Source: Dryomyza anilis
Taxonomy: Eukaryota > Arthropoda > Insecta > Diptera > Dryomyzidae
Assembly: GCA_951804985.1 (NCBI GenBank)
Contig: OX638131.1
Span: 56,097,867-56,161,866 of the forward strand
Direction of reading: 5' to 3'
Length of the DNA stretch: 64,000 bases
Positions 10,552 through 21,946 of this stretch are shown here, one piece after another (positions within the stretch are counted from its first letter, which is position 1; each line of letters begins with the position of its first letter). The notes beneath the pieces are model-generated. The model was not told the origin of the DNA, made no database searches, and saw only the letters and a program-made list of their open reading frames with translations. A program made the position numbers and the translations under genes.

Positions 10552-10730
10552 TTTTCTTTTGCATTTAGTTCATATTTTAATTCATTGTTTACCTCCTTCT
10601 TGAAAGTTTAATGGAGTAGTAAATTTGACCACAGTCTCTTTCGACGTCTGATCTACAATTCCTAACTCCTTTGGCCCTACATTACTTTTTATTTGGGGTC
10701 CCCAGTTTATTGGCCTAGACTGAGCCCCTT

Positions 10731-11712
10731 TTAGTTTCCCTGATTTTGATTACTATTTGTGACTGATTCAAATTTTGTTTTCGCATAACACTTATCTATT
10801 TTATGCTTTTTTCTATCACACCATAAGCATTTCATATTACTTGTATTATTTTCTATGTTTTTACTATCATAATTACCTAACTGTGTTTTACAATCTTTCA
10901 TATTAATATTGGAAAATTTCCAATTAGCTTCATGTCCATAAATTCCACACTCGTAGGAGAAAGGCTCATTTTTCCTACTAATGCAATCGTCCCTAGTATG
11001 TCCTAATTTCATACAGAATGAACATGTCGGAATATTCCTTTCATAGGTTAATTTATCATTATTTTCTGAATTTTCTCTTTGCTTAAATTTTTCTGTATTA
11101 GTTTCTGCCTCAACATTACATTCGTACTCATTTAACTTTGGTCTTAGCCTCATAATAGCTTCAATATTTAATGCTTCTTCCAATAATGCATCTAATGTGT
11201 CCGACTTACTACTTAACAACACAACTTTTATTGTTGGATCCTTCACCCTTTAAAAGAGATCAATACTGACTTCTGTAATTCCAATCTGAATACGTCATCA
11301 TTACCTATCTTTTTACGGTATTTTTTACTTGCAATTTCTAATGCCATGGATTGCAACTCTTCTAATCGTCTTCCAAACGCTCTCAAACTCTCTTTGCTAT
11401 TTTGATTTTTTTTTTTATCTTTTCTAGTACTGAATCTAAAGAAATATCATTTAAGTATGTATTTTTTAGCAACTCGTATAATTCTTCAATTTTTTGAAAA
11501 TGTTTTGTCCTCACCAATTTATATGCATCTCCCTGCAAATGTAACCTAACGCATTTAATAAATTCCTCAAAATCTGATTCTTCAATTTTTAGCTTTACTG
11601 TTTCACAGCCTTCAATAAATTTATATAATTCAGTTTCTAGTAATGGAGATTCTGCCCGAGAAAAGTAAGGAACAACGTAATGTACGCGTTTAAATACTTT
11701 TTCTGTGCCCAT
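10731..11712 (-). pseudogene. gag of Ty3/gypsy remnant, unit 2 (frame broken)
   Basis: The most complete Gag of the array. It is in two minus-strand pieces: 11383-11712 (109 codons from ATG at 11712, capsid-like and rich in charged helices) and 10731-11246 (nucleocapsid). The second carries CX2CX4HX4C at residues 75-88. A second knuckle has lost a cysteine (CGIYGH), and a third is CLWC...H...C. The two pieces are in different frames. A break falls at a long A-run on the coding strand (plus-strand T-run near 11406), and another lies near 11250. Gag normally packages element RNA. This copy cannot make a full-length product. Confidence 0.7.
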
Positions 11713-12207
11713 TTTGCTAGACGATTATTTATCTGATAATTATTGAGAATAGATTAAGCTTAGTAGTTGATTTAATTTTTCTATTAAATGTATTACTACT
11801 TTATTTAGCTCATTTTTATTTATAATTTCTTTTTTTTTAATTCTCCAATTTTGTTATTTAATTAATTTTACAACGCTTTAAAAATATTACTCTATCAAAA
11901 TTCTTAAATTATTTAACATTTTAATTTCACAATTTTATTAAATTTTAAAATTTTATCATTTATTTAAAATGTTCAATTGCCTGTTTTTCAAATGTTTATT
12001 TTCATGATTTCAAAATTATCAAATGTTTTTTGGTTTTATATCACAAATTCACAAACATTATTTTTTTTTTCTTCGCACAATTTTTTTTTCACTCTTTTTC
12101 ACAATACTCACGACTCCTAAAAAAAATATTTTCCCTCGACCAATATATATATTTTATATACTTCTAATCTCCATCCACACCTTCCTGTCCCTTGGGATTT
12201 GATGTTT

Positions 12208-12229
12208 GGTTCGAAAACCGGCTGCGCCA
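12208..12229 (-). promoter_or_regulatory. primer-binding site, tRNA-Ser type, unit 2
   Basis: Same sequence and position relative to the LTR as in unit 1: TGGCGCAGCCGG on the minus strand, complementary to a tRNA-Ser 3' end. Confidence 0.65.
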
Positions 12230-12231
12230 AA

Positions 12232-12673
12232 TGTTGTAATTAAAATGACGGTTGCTTTGGCGTGAGGCCAAATGTCGCAACGTTCCATTTATAATCACCC
12301 ATGATGTCCTACCAGAGAATGTCCAACGTTGAAGTTCCATTTTTACTATCATGAAATAATTAATACAATTCTTTTCTTCTAAGACAAAGTTTTACTTATA
12401 AAAGAAACACGTCTGCACTCTGAGGCAGTTCAAATCATAATGCTTAAAATCTAAACTTAACCTCTACTCATCATCTCGGTATCGTGCGACTCACGAACCC
12501 CTTGCTTATACTTAGTTCTTAAAACACAACTCATAAATGCAAGAAAACATATTCTTAAATCTACGTACTACTAAAAACCTCCGGATATTACTAATGTTGT
12601 GAAATATATATTTGAACTTTATGTGCATACTGGTTATGTGCAGACTTTTTTAAATACATAAAAAAAAAGTTTC
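12232..12673 (-). repeat. 5' LTR of Ty3/gypsy remnant, unit 2 (outer end deleted)
   Basis: Matches the unit 1 LTR from its ACAACA end but stops within the run of A residues followed by gttt. About 58 bp containing the outer LTR terminus and its flank is deleted, so gttt is joined directly to cgacagacgc. Small internal deletions also occur near 12388 and 12583. Unit 3 shares all of these deletions. Confidence 0.6.
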
Positions 12674-13200
12674 GACAGACGCTAATTTGCGGCTCAACAG
12701 AAATTATGTTCGGAGAAAAGCAACAGCTCTCGAAGGTCAAGGCGGCTTTCAAAAGCCTGATCGTAAGTCAGGATGTCTTTGGTGGGGCAAGCTTTGACTC
12801 ATGGTGTAATTTGATTAATTTTTATCATAAATTTACCCTTGTAGAATTTTACCGATACATCATTGGGAAATGATTGGATTGGAAGTAGATTTAATATGAT
12901 CTCATTGCTTTGCTATGTTCTTACCATTCACATCATGATTAGTTTGACGTGTTACATATTGTACTTTGGCCCTCTTTATGTATTCCGAATTAATGACCTA
13001 AAAATGACGTCAATATTAATTGAATTTCATGCGTTTTGACTTTTATAAAATTCACAATAATTTAAAATGACGTCAGTTTCCTCTAAAAGTCTTTCGTGTC
13101 AAAATACAGAAAGTGGGTATCAAATCAGCCATTATTCTCGTTATAATAATATATAATAGTGATAGTAATACTAATAATATTTTGTTTTCTTTTTTTAAAG

Positions 13201-13340
13201 CGGAACCACTACCACTAATGGATTTATGTAGGAGAATTATACGTCAAAAAGTTGGCAGAAATAATTTAGAAGAACGTATTCAAGATTTACATCTGCCTCA
13301 ATCGATGAAAACATATTTATTATATAAAAACCGTAGATAA
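13201..13340 (+). CDS. gus: gustavus/SPSB-type SOCS-box terminal exon, unit 2
   Basis: Second copy of the exon. The acceptor (tttttttaaag), the phase-1 start, the EPLPLMDLCRR BC-box, the LHLPQSMKTYLLY end and the TAA stop are all unchanged from unit 1. If the host gene is transcribed from the left, this copy would be a second possible terminal exon about 9.3 kb further downstream. No SPRY exon lies between copies, so it is not a separate complete gene. Confidence 0.75.
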
Positions 13341-15690
13341 TATTTTTAAGTGTAAAATTAACTATATATAAATGTGTCTGTATTTTTTTATATGAAAGTA
13401 ATATAAAATATTAATTATTATTCAATACCTATCTATAACGTAATTGTTACCGAATATTTAACTTCACATATCTACTATAGATATAACATACCATTACCGA
13501 AATACCAACACAAATTTTTATTTATATATTTTAACGATACCGACGATATGTTATAAAAACTATTAAGAGACTCCAAACCAAAACACTGCAAAATATAACG
13601 GAAATTGGATCGGGTCGGAATGAATTTAAATATACATTTAAAAAATCCAATTACATATCGTTAACTTTATTTGACAAATACCTAATCTATTAAATTAATT
13701 CATGAAACATAGCACAACACGACTATTTTTATTATATCTCGAAATTTAATAAGCTTTCGACATAAAAATTATGTATAATCAATTGGAAGCATTTGGTAGT
13801 TTTAAAACGTTTTGTTATAAAATTATTATAGTGTGGGCTAGCATGTATTCTAATTAGAGTGACGATATGTTACAAAAAACTATTAAGAGATTAAGTCCTT
13901 CATAATAAAATGTGCAGCACCCAAATAAGTTTTATATAGAAAATGAATTATAACTAACGTTCGTTGATAACTTGGGTCATATTAATAAAATCGTCTATGC
14001 TCAAAACTTGAAGGAAATGCTCCGAATTGTCAAAAAGCTCCGCATTATCTTTAATTTCTATGACCAATTAATTTAAAAATTTTGAAGCACAATAAAAAGA
14101 TTTAATCGAAAAATGTAGACCAGCTTCAACTAAATACTTTTTTTACTAATATGACCCTTTGTGTGCTGCAAAATGTTTTATGAACCTATATAATTAATTT
14201 CATTTTTGATGGTTTCGCATTGGTTATATACAGTTTTAATTACGATTGGATATGGTAATATGTATGTTTTATTTAAAATTTTAATTAAGTATTAATAAAT
14301 GTTTTTTATTTTGATAAATGTGAGCAACCATTAATAATTTATATATAAATACAAAAAAATTGTGGTGGTGCAATATTGATTGCATTCTATTTTTGCAAAC
14401 TGAATCTCCATAATATAGTTAGTAGTAATTGACATCAGTATATAAAATTAAAAATAAATAAGTGTGATCTTATGTCTGTCGCACGTATTTACACATTAAA
14501 CATCTAAATCCTAATTTTTTAAAGCATATTTTAAATTAAATATAGCCGCAATAGTATTTAAAAAAAATGTATTTAATAAATATTCAATTATATTCCACAA
14601 TCTATTTGTTTTAATATAAGTATTTTAACTCAGTACTTATTACTTCTTTTATATATATTTTTTAAACATTAATTAACTACCACTAAGTTAAAATTTAATT
14701 GTATTTGAATAAACCGTCTTTGTATTTAATGAAAATGTCCAGGATGTTTTTTAAAAACAGCAATTTTACAATTATATTTATAATAAATATCTATTTATTT
14801 CTGGGTAAATTTTTCGCAAATAGGAATTACATTAACATAAGTACTTTTAATATTAATTCAATGAAATCGGGGTAGAACTGCAGTTTACCGGTCACCTCGC
14901 AAAATAAGAAAACGTCATTCATTTTAAATACAAAAAATATAGCTGCAAGCAATTTTATTCACTCTACTCTGGAACCCTCGAAAAACGATGGGGGAAGAAA
15001 CTGGTTTATCAAATGTATTTCATTGGTAAAAAATTAAAAAACAAATTGGCACTTTAAGCAGGAATGACAGCTTATATGGCACCAAAAAATCACCCCCACC
15101 CCTATAAAAATAAAAAAATCTCTTTTTGGAAAAACCTTATTTTCCAAAACATTAAAAAAGGGGTATGCCACGCCCTTTTACGAATAAACGTAGGAAGCCG
15201 TGAAAAAAATAAGACCTTCAGTACAAAAATGCACGTTGAAGCCAGGAAACATCGGAATTAAAGTAGGGATGGGTTGCCGGTCTACGGCCGATTACACCGT
15301 GCGACAGTAACCAGCAAAAAAAGTAACTGTTAACTAACCGGTTAGCTAACTGGTAATTGCAGGTTATTCTGCCGGTTACCTTTGTTCTACCATCGGGAGA
15401 AAGGAGAACCGACAGATTCCTATCTGTGTGAAGTACATGTGACAAGACATCCCTTTCTAACTAAAGCATTGCGCTCATTTAAAAATAATCTTGTTGTCTC
15501 TTTTGCACCTCTTTCTATTTTTATGTAACATTGCCAAACCAAAAATAATATTTTACAGAAAAATAAAACAGTATTGCCATAATTACTTTTTTCATAAATA
15601 TTTTTATTTAGTATACTAAATTAAACAATTGTTTTAAAAAGTAATTAAATTAATAAAAATCATAACATCTGATCCTTGTTATAAATTTGT

Positions 15691-15862
15691 TCAGGAATCT
15701 CCTGTTTTGTCGCTGGAAATTAGCAACAGGTAGTCGAGTGTGCGACCTTCGCAGCTCATCTTCGGGGCACTGTACGAAACGTTTATGAGCGCCGGTGGCA
15801 TCATAAACACGTACACACGTGAGACTTGATTTTTTTCTTCTTTAAGCCCAAATCTTAATTGT
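15691..15862 (-). other. GC-rich island with conserved short open frame, unit 2
   Basis: Counterpart of the frame at 6339-6524. The C-terminal part (VYVFMMPPALINVSY… to TGA) is kept, with three synonymous changes and one Thr-to-Lys change relative to unit 1. The upstream part is shorter because of small deletions, and a stop codon lies just above it. Confidence 0.35.
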
Positions 15863-16335
15863 TGTCATTCCTGAATTTTCAAAGTGCCCTATGACAGAAG
15901 ATTATGATCGATGAAGTAGTAATACTTTTGCAGACCACGTACCTGGCCAATGTGTTGTCCTGCATCCAGCGCCTGATTCTTGCTTATGCTAGTGAATGGC
16001 GACTCCGTATCTGCATAACAAATCCAGCGGCGCGGTGTGCATTTTTTGCCTTACAATGCCTTGGAAGAATGCACGAATGTGCGCCAATGCGCTCGATGTG
16101 TGCCACGAATTTAAATTTTGACTTTTTTTTATTATTTAACAATTGTTAAAATCACATTAATTCTTTTCCCTTTATTTTTCTTGGCTTTTACCTACTATTC
16201 AACAAGACATTTTGTTTTGATGGAAAACATAATAAAAATCAAACCTATTCTCACATATGTCGTTGGAAGAAAGTCTGCTTCCGATGTGTTTGTGAACATG
16301 CACATTTCTTTGATAGTGTGTCGAAATATATACGA

Positions 16336-16868
16336 CTATCGGTTAGCGATTTTTTGCTGGGTAGTTTGCAAACTTGATAAAATCGATATGTACGTGAAAC
16401 TAGGAATTCTTCGGAGAATTTCTGCGAAAACAGTTTTTTTTAGATCAATTCGTTTACGGTTGTCAACGAATGCATCTGAGCGACTGAATTGAAATTTTTG
16501 AGATTTGACATGGAAAAAATAAAAAATGCGACACCCTACATCTATCTTTATCAAATTTAAATTTATAATGTTTGGACGCGGCTGAAGTAGTAATATACAT
16601 GATGTTTGGTTCATCAATGTGAATAACTCGGTAGATGACTCTATGATACAAAAAAGAAGAAAATGTAAAATTAAAATATGTCCTATTTTACGCCCAGTTA
16701 AATATACAGGGTGTTTGGTAAATGCATATTACTTACATTGTCAAATTGGTTATAAAATTGAATCTGTTGATAAATGAATATCAATTTTTAACTCATATTT
16801 TAGACAATTAAATTACTTTTCCAATGGTATATCACATCCTACACACAAAAAATTCCTTGTGATATTAA
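16336..16868. other. no recognised gene, unit 2 (also 7431-8262 and 24942-25474)
   Basis: AT-rich DNA with overlapping short frames on both strands. These frames conserve an unremarkable amino-acid string between units only because the DNA is nearly identical. Nothing recognised. Confidence 0.4.
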
Positions 16869-17786
16869 CAAAAACCTGTAGCTCGTTTCTGTATGTGATT
16901 TCGATCGCAGTTGTCACTACTATTGTCGATTTGACGTCATTTTCATTCTAAATGTTTCTGTAAATAATGAACGATTCAAACGGTTTGAATCGATTCATTT
17001 TGACATTTAGTAGGAACTTACTCACATCAGTGCTTCTAAAAATAAATCGAATCGTTTTGAAACGATTGTATTTCTCACTTTCTTTTGACTTGATGAGAAG
17101 CCTCTCGACTTTAATAATGATTGCTATTATTTGAAAAAATGTCATTTTTAATTTTCATAAATTAATGTATACAAAAAATCATGTAAATAATTTATTTACA
17201 TTTCTTTTTGATAAGAGAGTAAAAAGTGGTCGCAAAGCTAAAACACAGACATTAAAGCTGATGCAGCAACACATAAGTGCGGTCATGGGACAATTCATGT
17301 TCAAAAATGCTAAAAAGAACACTGAGCTGTTTGGAAGACAGTTGTAAATGAAAAGTACGTCTTGGTGCCGTTTCAATAAATGTTTCTGCTAATAGGTCAT
17401 TTGTAGTATATTTGGTGAGCCGAAAATTCCACAAATCGCGCATCCGGAATATGAAATAGTTCCTTCGAGTCCCTTAACCGACTTCTTTCAATACATATCA
17501 TATTTCTTCCATCGTATTCAATTTCGTATTATTTAATAAATAATTTTGTTTGTAAATAACAAAAAAAAACAGCTCTAATTGTTTATATTTCACCAGTTTC
17601 TTTTCGATTTTTGTGCCAGTTTCAAATTAGACCGTTTTTAAACGATTACTTCGTACAAAAACAGCAATTATCGCACAATCGAGAATAATGGAACGAAACA
17701 ACGTGACGTCACTGAAATCGATAATTTGTCGAATGTGCTATAGAAACGAGCTACTGGTCTAAATTAACAAAATATTTGTTAATATA
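16869..17786. mobile_element. inverted-repeat-bounded segment, unit 2
   Basis: Copy of the 8263-9180 segment. The crossover tract (16965-17115) lies inside it: to its left the sequence matches unit 3, to its right unit 1. Confidence 0.4.
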
Positions 17787-18021
17787 CGGTCAACAAGAAA
17801 TATTTGTTTTATTTACATACAAATATTTACAATTCCCATTTTCATTGTTATATTAACAAATGGCCTTCTTCAATTAATAAAATACTTTTTTCTCATTACA
17901 AAGTAAATTTGTATAATATACAAATTTATTTTGTTAGATGAACAAATTTATGTTCGACAAACAAATTTATTTTGTTCTATGAACAAATTTGTTTTGTTCT
18001 ATAAACAAATTTATTTTGGAG

Positions 18022-18268
18022 TAATAATAATAGTTTGGCATTACAGTCCTATAAGAACTTAGGCCGAGCTCTCACCATTTAGAGCTGTGCGTGTTATATT
18101 TGTACTCAAAGTGGTGGGACCTACAGTTTATTGCCGAATCCGAACGGCGGGTGAGAGCTTTTCATATGCAATGTTTTACTCTCGTAGGTTTGCCATTTAC
18201 TGCCGAGAGGTAGCGCGGTATAGAAAAATGTTTTTATGAAAAAAAAACATGTTATTATGAAAAAAAAA
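18022..18268 (-). mobile_element. 5'-truncated tRNA-derived SINE body, end of unit 2
   Basis: Identical in extent to the copy at 9416-9662. It ends at the same A-rich junction, here against unit 3. Its presence at both internal junctions and absence from the end of unit 3 fits the crossover model. Confidence 0.65.
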
Positions 18269-18429
18269 CAAATTAGTACATATTTGTAGAGAATTTAAAG
18301 TCAGTTTAGATAGACTAAGACTGCAATAATTTACTGATAAAATTCGCTTACTGCTTTTTGTTTAAAATCATCCAGCAATACCAGGTAGCAATTCCATTGA
18401 ATGGACCATTAAGTATAATTTCTAATTAA

Positions 18430-18720
18430 TTATTGTTTTTGACCATAAGTGTAAACAAATATTTCTAGTAATATGTAATGGTCAATAAATGGACATGCTT
18501 TCATATTTGCGTTTTTCAATTCAGCAACTAAATTCAATGGAATATTTTTGAGGGAATGTGGAATAAAATTCCCAAATTTTTTACATTGCTGATCGCTAGA
18601 TTTTTCCCCAAAATGAATTTTCCAAGTTTCGAAATCATTGTCGATAGAGGAGTATATTTTATGAGAATAAATTCGTGGGAGTTTGCATTCGTGATAGGAG
18701 AATTGGGAATGGAGAATCAT
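18430..18720 (-). pseudogene. post-protease open frame of Ty3/gypsy remnant, unit 3
   Basis: Copy of the 96-codon frame at 9824-10114, with no amino-acid difference. No RT motif is recognised. Confidence 0.45.
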
Positions 18721-19157
18721 ATTCGTGGGAATTTGCTTTCACGATAGGGTTGAATATGATTTTTATCTTTATCAAAGAACGTTATCATTTTGTCTATCGC
18801 ATTTATTATAGATCGATTCCATAAATTGTCACGTCCGATTATTCCGTCTGCTTGTACTCCTTGTTCAAGTGACACAACGTGTAGCATTAAACTTAAGCAC
18901 TCTATGCTCCCGTTTTGGATCTTGGTGGTTTCTAATGTCCTAACACACCCACCAAAAGCTCCATTCAAATCCTTTTGAAAATTTTTGTTGAAGTCTGGAA
19001 AATTTGTCATCGCACTTTCTTTTACTAAACTGACATCTGCTCCTGAGTCTACAAATAAAATAAGTTTTCCATTTTTAGCTGCCTCGCAAGGTACTGAAAT
19101 GAAAACATCACTTTTATTAGATAAATTCGAACTCCATTCCAATTGTATATTATGCAA
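18717..19157 (-). CDS. retropepsin frame of Ty3/gypsy remnant, unit 3
   Basis: Identical at the protein level to the frame at 10111-10551, with FVDSGAD and GIIGRDN intact. No downstream pol domain. Confidence 0.7.
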   Translation of the reverse strand: MHNIQLEWSSNLSNKSDVFISVPCEAAKNGKLILFVDSGADVSLVKESAMTNFPDFNKNFQKDLNGAFGGCVRTLETTKIQNGSIECLSLMLHVVSLEQGVQADGIIGRDNLWNRSIINAIDKMITFFDKDKNHIQPYRESKFPRI

Positions 19158-19336
19158 TTTTCTTTTGCATTTAGTTCATATTTTAATTCATTGTTTACCT
19201 CCTTCTTGAAAGTTTAATGGAGTAGTAAATTTGACCACAGTCTCTTTCGACGTCTGATCTACAATTCCTAACTCCTTTGGCCCTACATTACTTTTTATTT
19301 GGGGTCCCCAGTTTATTGGCCTAGACTGAGCCCCTT

Positions 19337-20318
19337 TTAGTTTCCCTGATTTTGATTACTATTTGTGACTGATTCAAATTTTGTTTTCGCATAACACTTA
19401 TCTATTTTATGCTTTTTTCTATCACACCATAAGCATTTCATATTACTTGTATTATTTTCTATGTTTTTACTATCATAATTACCTAACTGTGTTTTACAAT
19501 CTTTCATATTAATATTGGAAAATTTCCAATTAGCTTCATGTCCATAAATTCCACACTCGTAGGAGAAAGGCTCATTTTTCCTACTAATGCAATCGTCCCT
19601 AGTATGTCCTAATTTCATACAGAATGAACATGTCGGAATATTCCTTTCATAGGTTAATTTATCATTATTTTCTGAATTTTCTCTTTGCTTAAATTTTTCT
19701 GTATTAGTTTCTGCCTCAACATTACATTCGTACTCATTTAACTTTGGTCTTAGCCTCATAATAGCTTCAATATTTAATGCTTCTTCCAATAATGCATCTA
19801 ATGTGTCCGACTTACTACTTAACAACACAACTTTTATTGTTGGATCCTTCACCCTTTAAAAGAGATCAATACTGACTTCTGTAATTCCAATCTGAATACG
19901 TCATCATTACCTATCTTTTTACGGTATTTTTTACTTGCAATTTCTAATGCCATGGATTGCAACTCTTCTAATCGTCTTCCAAACGCTCTCAAACTCTCTT
20001 TGCTATTTTGATTTTTTTTTTTATCTTTTCTAGTACTGAATCTAAAGAAATATCATTTAAGTATGTATTTTTTAGCAACTCGTATAATTCTTCAATTTTT
20101 TGAAAATGTTTTGTCCTCACCAATTTATATGCATCTCCCTGCAAATGTAACCTAACGCATTTAATAAATTCCTCAAAATCTGATTCTTCAATTTTTAGCT
20201 TTACTGTTTCACAGCCTTCAATAAATTTATATAATTCAGTTTCTAGTAATGGAGATTCTGCCCGAGAAAAGTAAGGAACAACGTAATGTACGCGTTTAAA
20301 TACTTTTTCTGTGCCCAT
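19337..20318 (-). pseudogene. gag of Ty3/gypsy remnant, unit 3 (frame broken)
   Basis: Two frames, 19989-20318 and 19337-19852, are identical in protein to those of unit 2. They share the same frame break at the A-run and the same degenerate second zinc knuckle. The break therefore predates the duplication that made units 2 and 3. Confidence 0.7.
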
Positions 20319-20813
20319 TTTGCTAGACGATTATTTATCTGATAATTATTGAGAATAGATTAAGCTTAGTAGTTGATTTAATTTTTCTATTAAATGTATT
20401 ACTACTTTATTTAGCTCATTTTTATTTATAATTTCTTTTTTTTTAATTCTCCAATTTTGTTATTTAATTAATTTTACAACGTTTTAAAAATATTACTCTA
20501 TCAAAATTCTTAAATTATTTAACATTTTAATTTCACAATTTTATTAAATTTTAAAATTTTATCATTTATTTAAAATGTTCAATTGCCTGTTTTTCAAATG
20601 TTTATTTTCATGATTTCAAAATTATCAAATGTTTTTTGGTTTTATATCACAAATTCACAAACATTATTTTTTTTTTCTTCGCACAATTTTTTTTTCACTC
20701 TTTTTCACAATACTCACGACTCCTAAAAAAAATATTTTCCCTCGACCAATATATATATTTTATATACTTCTAATCTCCATCCACACCTTCCTGTCCCTTG
20801 GGATTTGATGTTT

Positions 20814-21279
20814 GGTTCGAAAACCGGCTGCGCCAAATGTTGTAATTAAAATGACGGTTGCTTTGGCGTGAGGCCAAATGTCGCAACGTTCCATTTATAA
20901 TCACCCATGATGTCCTACCAGAGAATGTCCAACGTTGAAGTTCCATTTTTACTATCATGAAATAATTAATACAATTCTTTTCTTCTAAGACAAAGTTTTA
21001 CTTATAAAAGAAACACGTCTGCACTCTGAGGCAGTTCAAATCATAATGCTTAAAATCTAAACTTAACCTCTACTCATCATCTCGGTATCGTGCGACTCAC
21101 GAACCCCTTGCTTATACTTAGTTCTTAAAACACAACTCATAAATGCAAGAAAACATATTCTTAAATCTACGTACTACTAAAAACCTCCGGATATTACTAA
21201 TGTTGTGAAATATATATTTGAACTTTATGTGCATACTGGTTATGTGCAGACTTTTTTAAATACATAAAAAAAAAGTTTC
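20814..21279 (-). repeat. primer-binding site and truncated LTR, unit 3
   Basis: Primer-binding site at 20814-20835 and LTR at 20838-21279. They match unit 2 and share its missing outer LTR end. Confidence 0.6.
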
Positions 21280-21806
21280 GACAGACGCTAATTTGCGGCT
21301 CAACAGAAATTATGTTCGGAGAAAAGCAACAGCTCTCGAAGGTCAAGGCGGCTTTCAAAAGCCTGATCGTAAGTCAGGATGTCTTTGGTGGGGCAAGCTT
21401 TGACTCATGGTGTAATTTGATTAATTTTTATCATAAATTTACCCTTGTAGAATTTTACCGATACATCATTGGGAAATGATTGGATTGGAAGTAGATTTAA
21501 TATGATCTCATTGCTTTGCTATGTTCTTACCATTCACATCATGATTAGTTTGACGTGTTACATATTGTACTTTGGCCCTCTTTATGTATTCCGAATTAAT
21601 GACCTAAAAATGACGTCAATATTAATTGAATTTCATGCGTTTTGACTTTTATAAAATTCACAATAATTTAAAATGACGTCAGTTTCCTCTAAAAGTCTTT
21701 CGTGTCAAAATACAGAAAGTGGGTATCAAATCAGCCATTATTCTCGTTATAATAATATATAATAGTGATAGTAATACTAATAATATTTTGTTTTCTTTTT
21801 TTAAAG

Positions 21807-21946
21807 CGGAACCACTACCACTAATGGATTTATGTAGGAGAATTATACGTCAAAAAGTTGGCAGAAATAATTTAGAAGAACGTATTCAAGATTTACATCT
21901 GCCTCAATCGATGAAAACATATTTATTATATAAAAACCGTAGATAA
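21807..21946 (+). CDS. gus: gustavus/SPSB-type SOCS-box terminal exon, unit 3
   Basis: Third copy, with identical protein and acceptor. It gives three equivalent 3'-terminal exons in one orientation spread over 18 kb. Confidence 0.75.

Larger units (their letters stand above)
9663..18268 (+). repeat. tandem repeat unit 2 (8606 bp), recombinant copy
   Basis: Second copy, offset by exactly 8606 bp from unit 3 over its first 7.4 kb, where I see almost no differences. After about 17115 it instead follows unit 1, for example ttaataatg at 17111 shared with unit 1 against ttaaaaatg in unit 3. It starts directly after the A-rich tail of the truncated SINE of unit 1. The two-sided identity marks it as a crossover product of the other two copies. 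Confidence 0.9.

Noticed and set aside
11383..11430. Programmed frameshift in gag at the A-run
   Set aside because: More than one frame break is present nearby, and the A-run length is typical of replication slippage or decay; no downstream stimulatory structure is evident.
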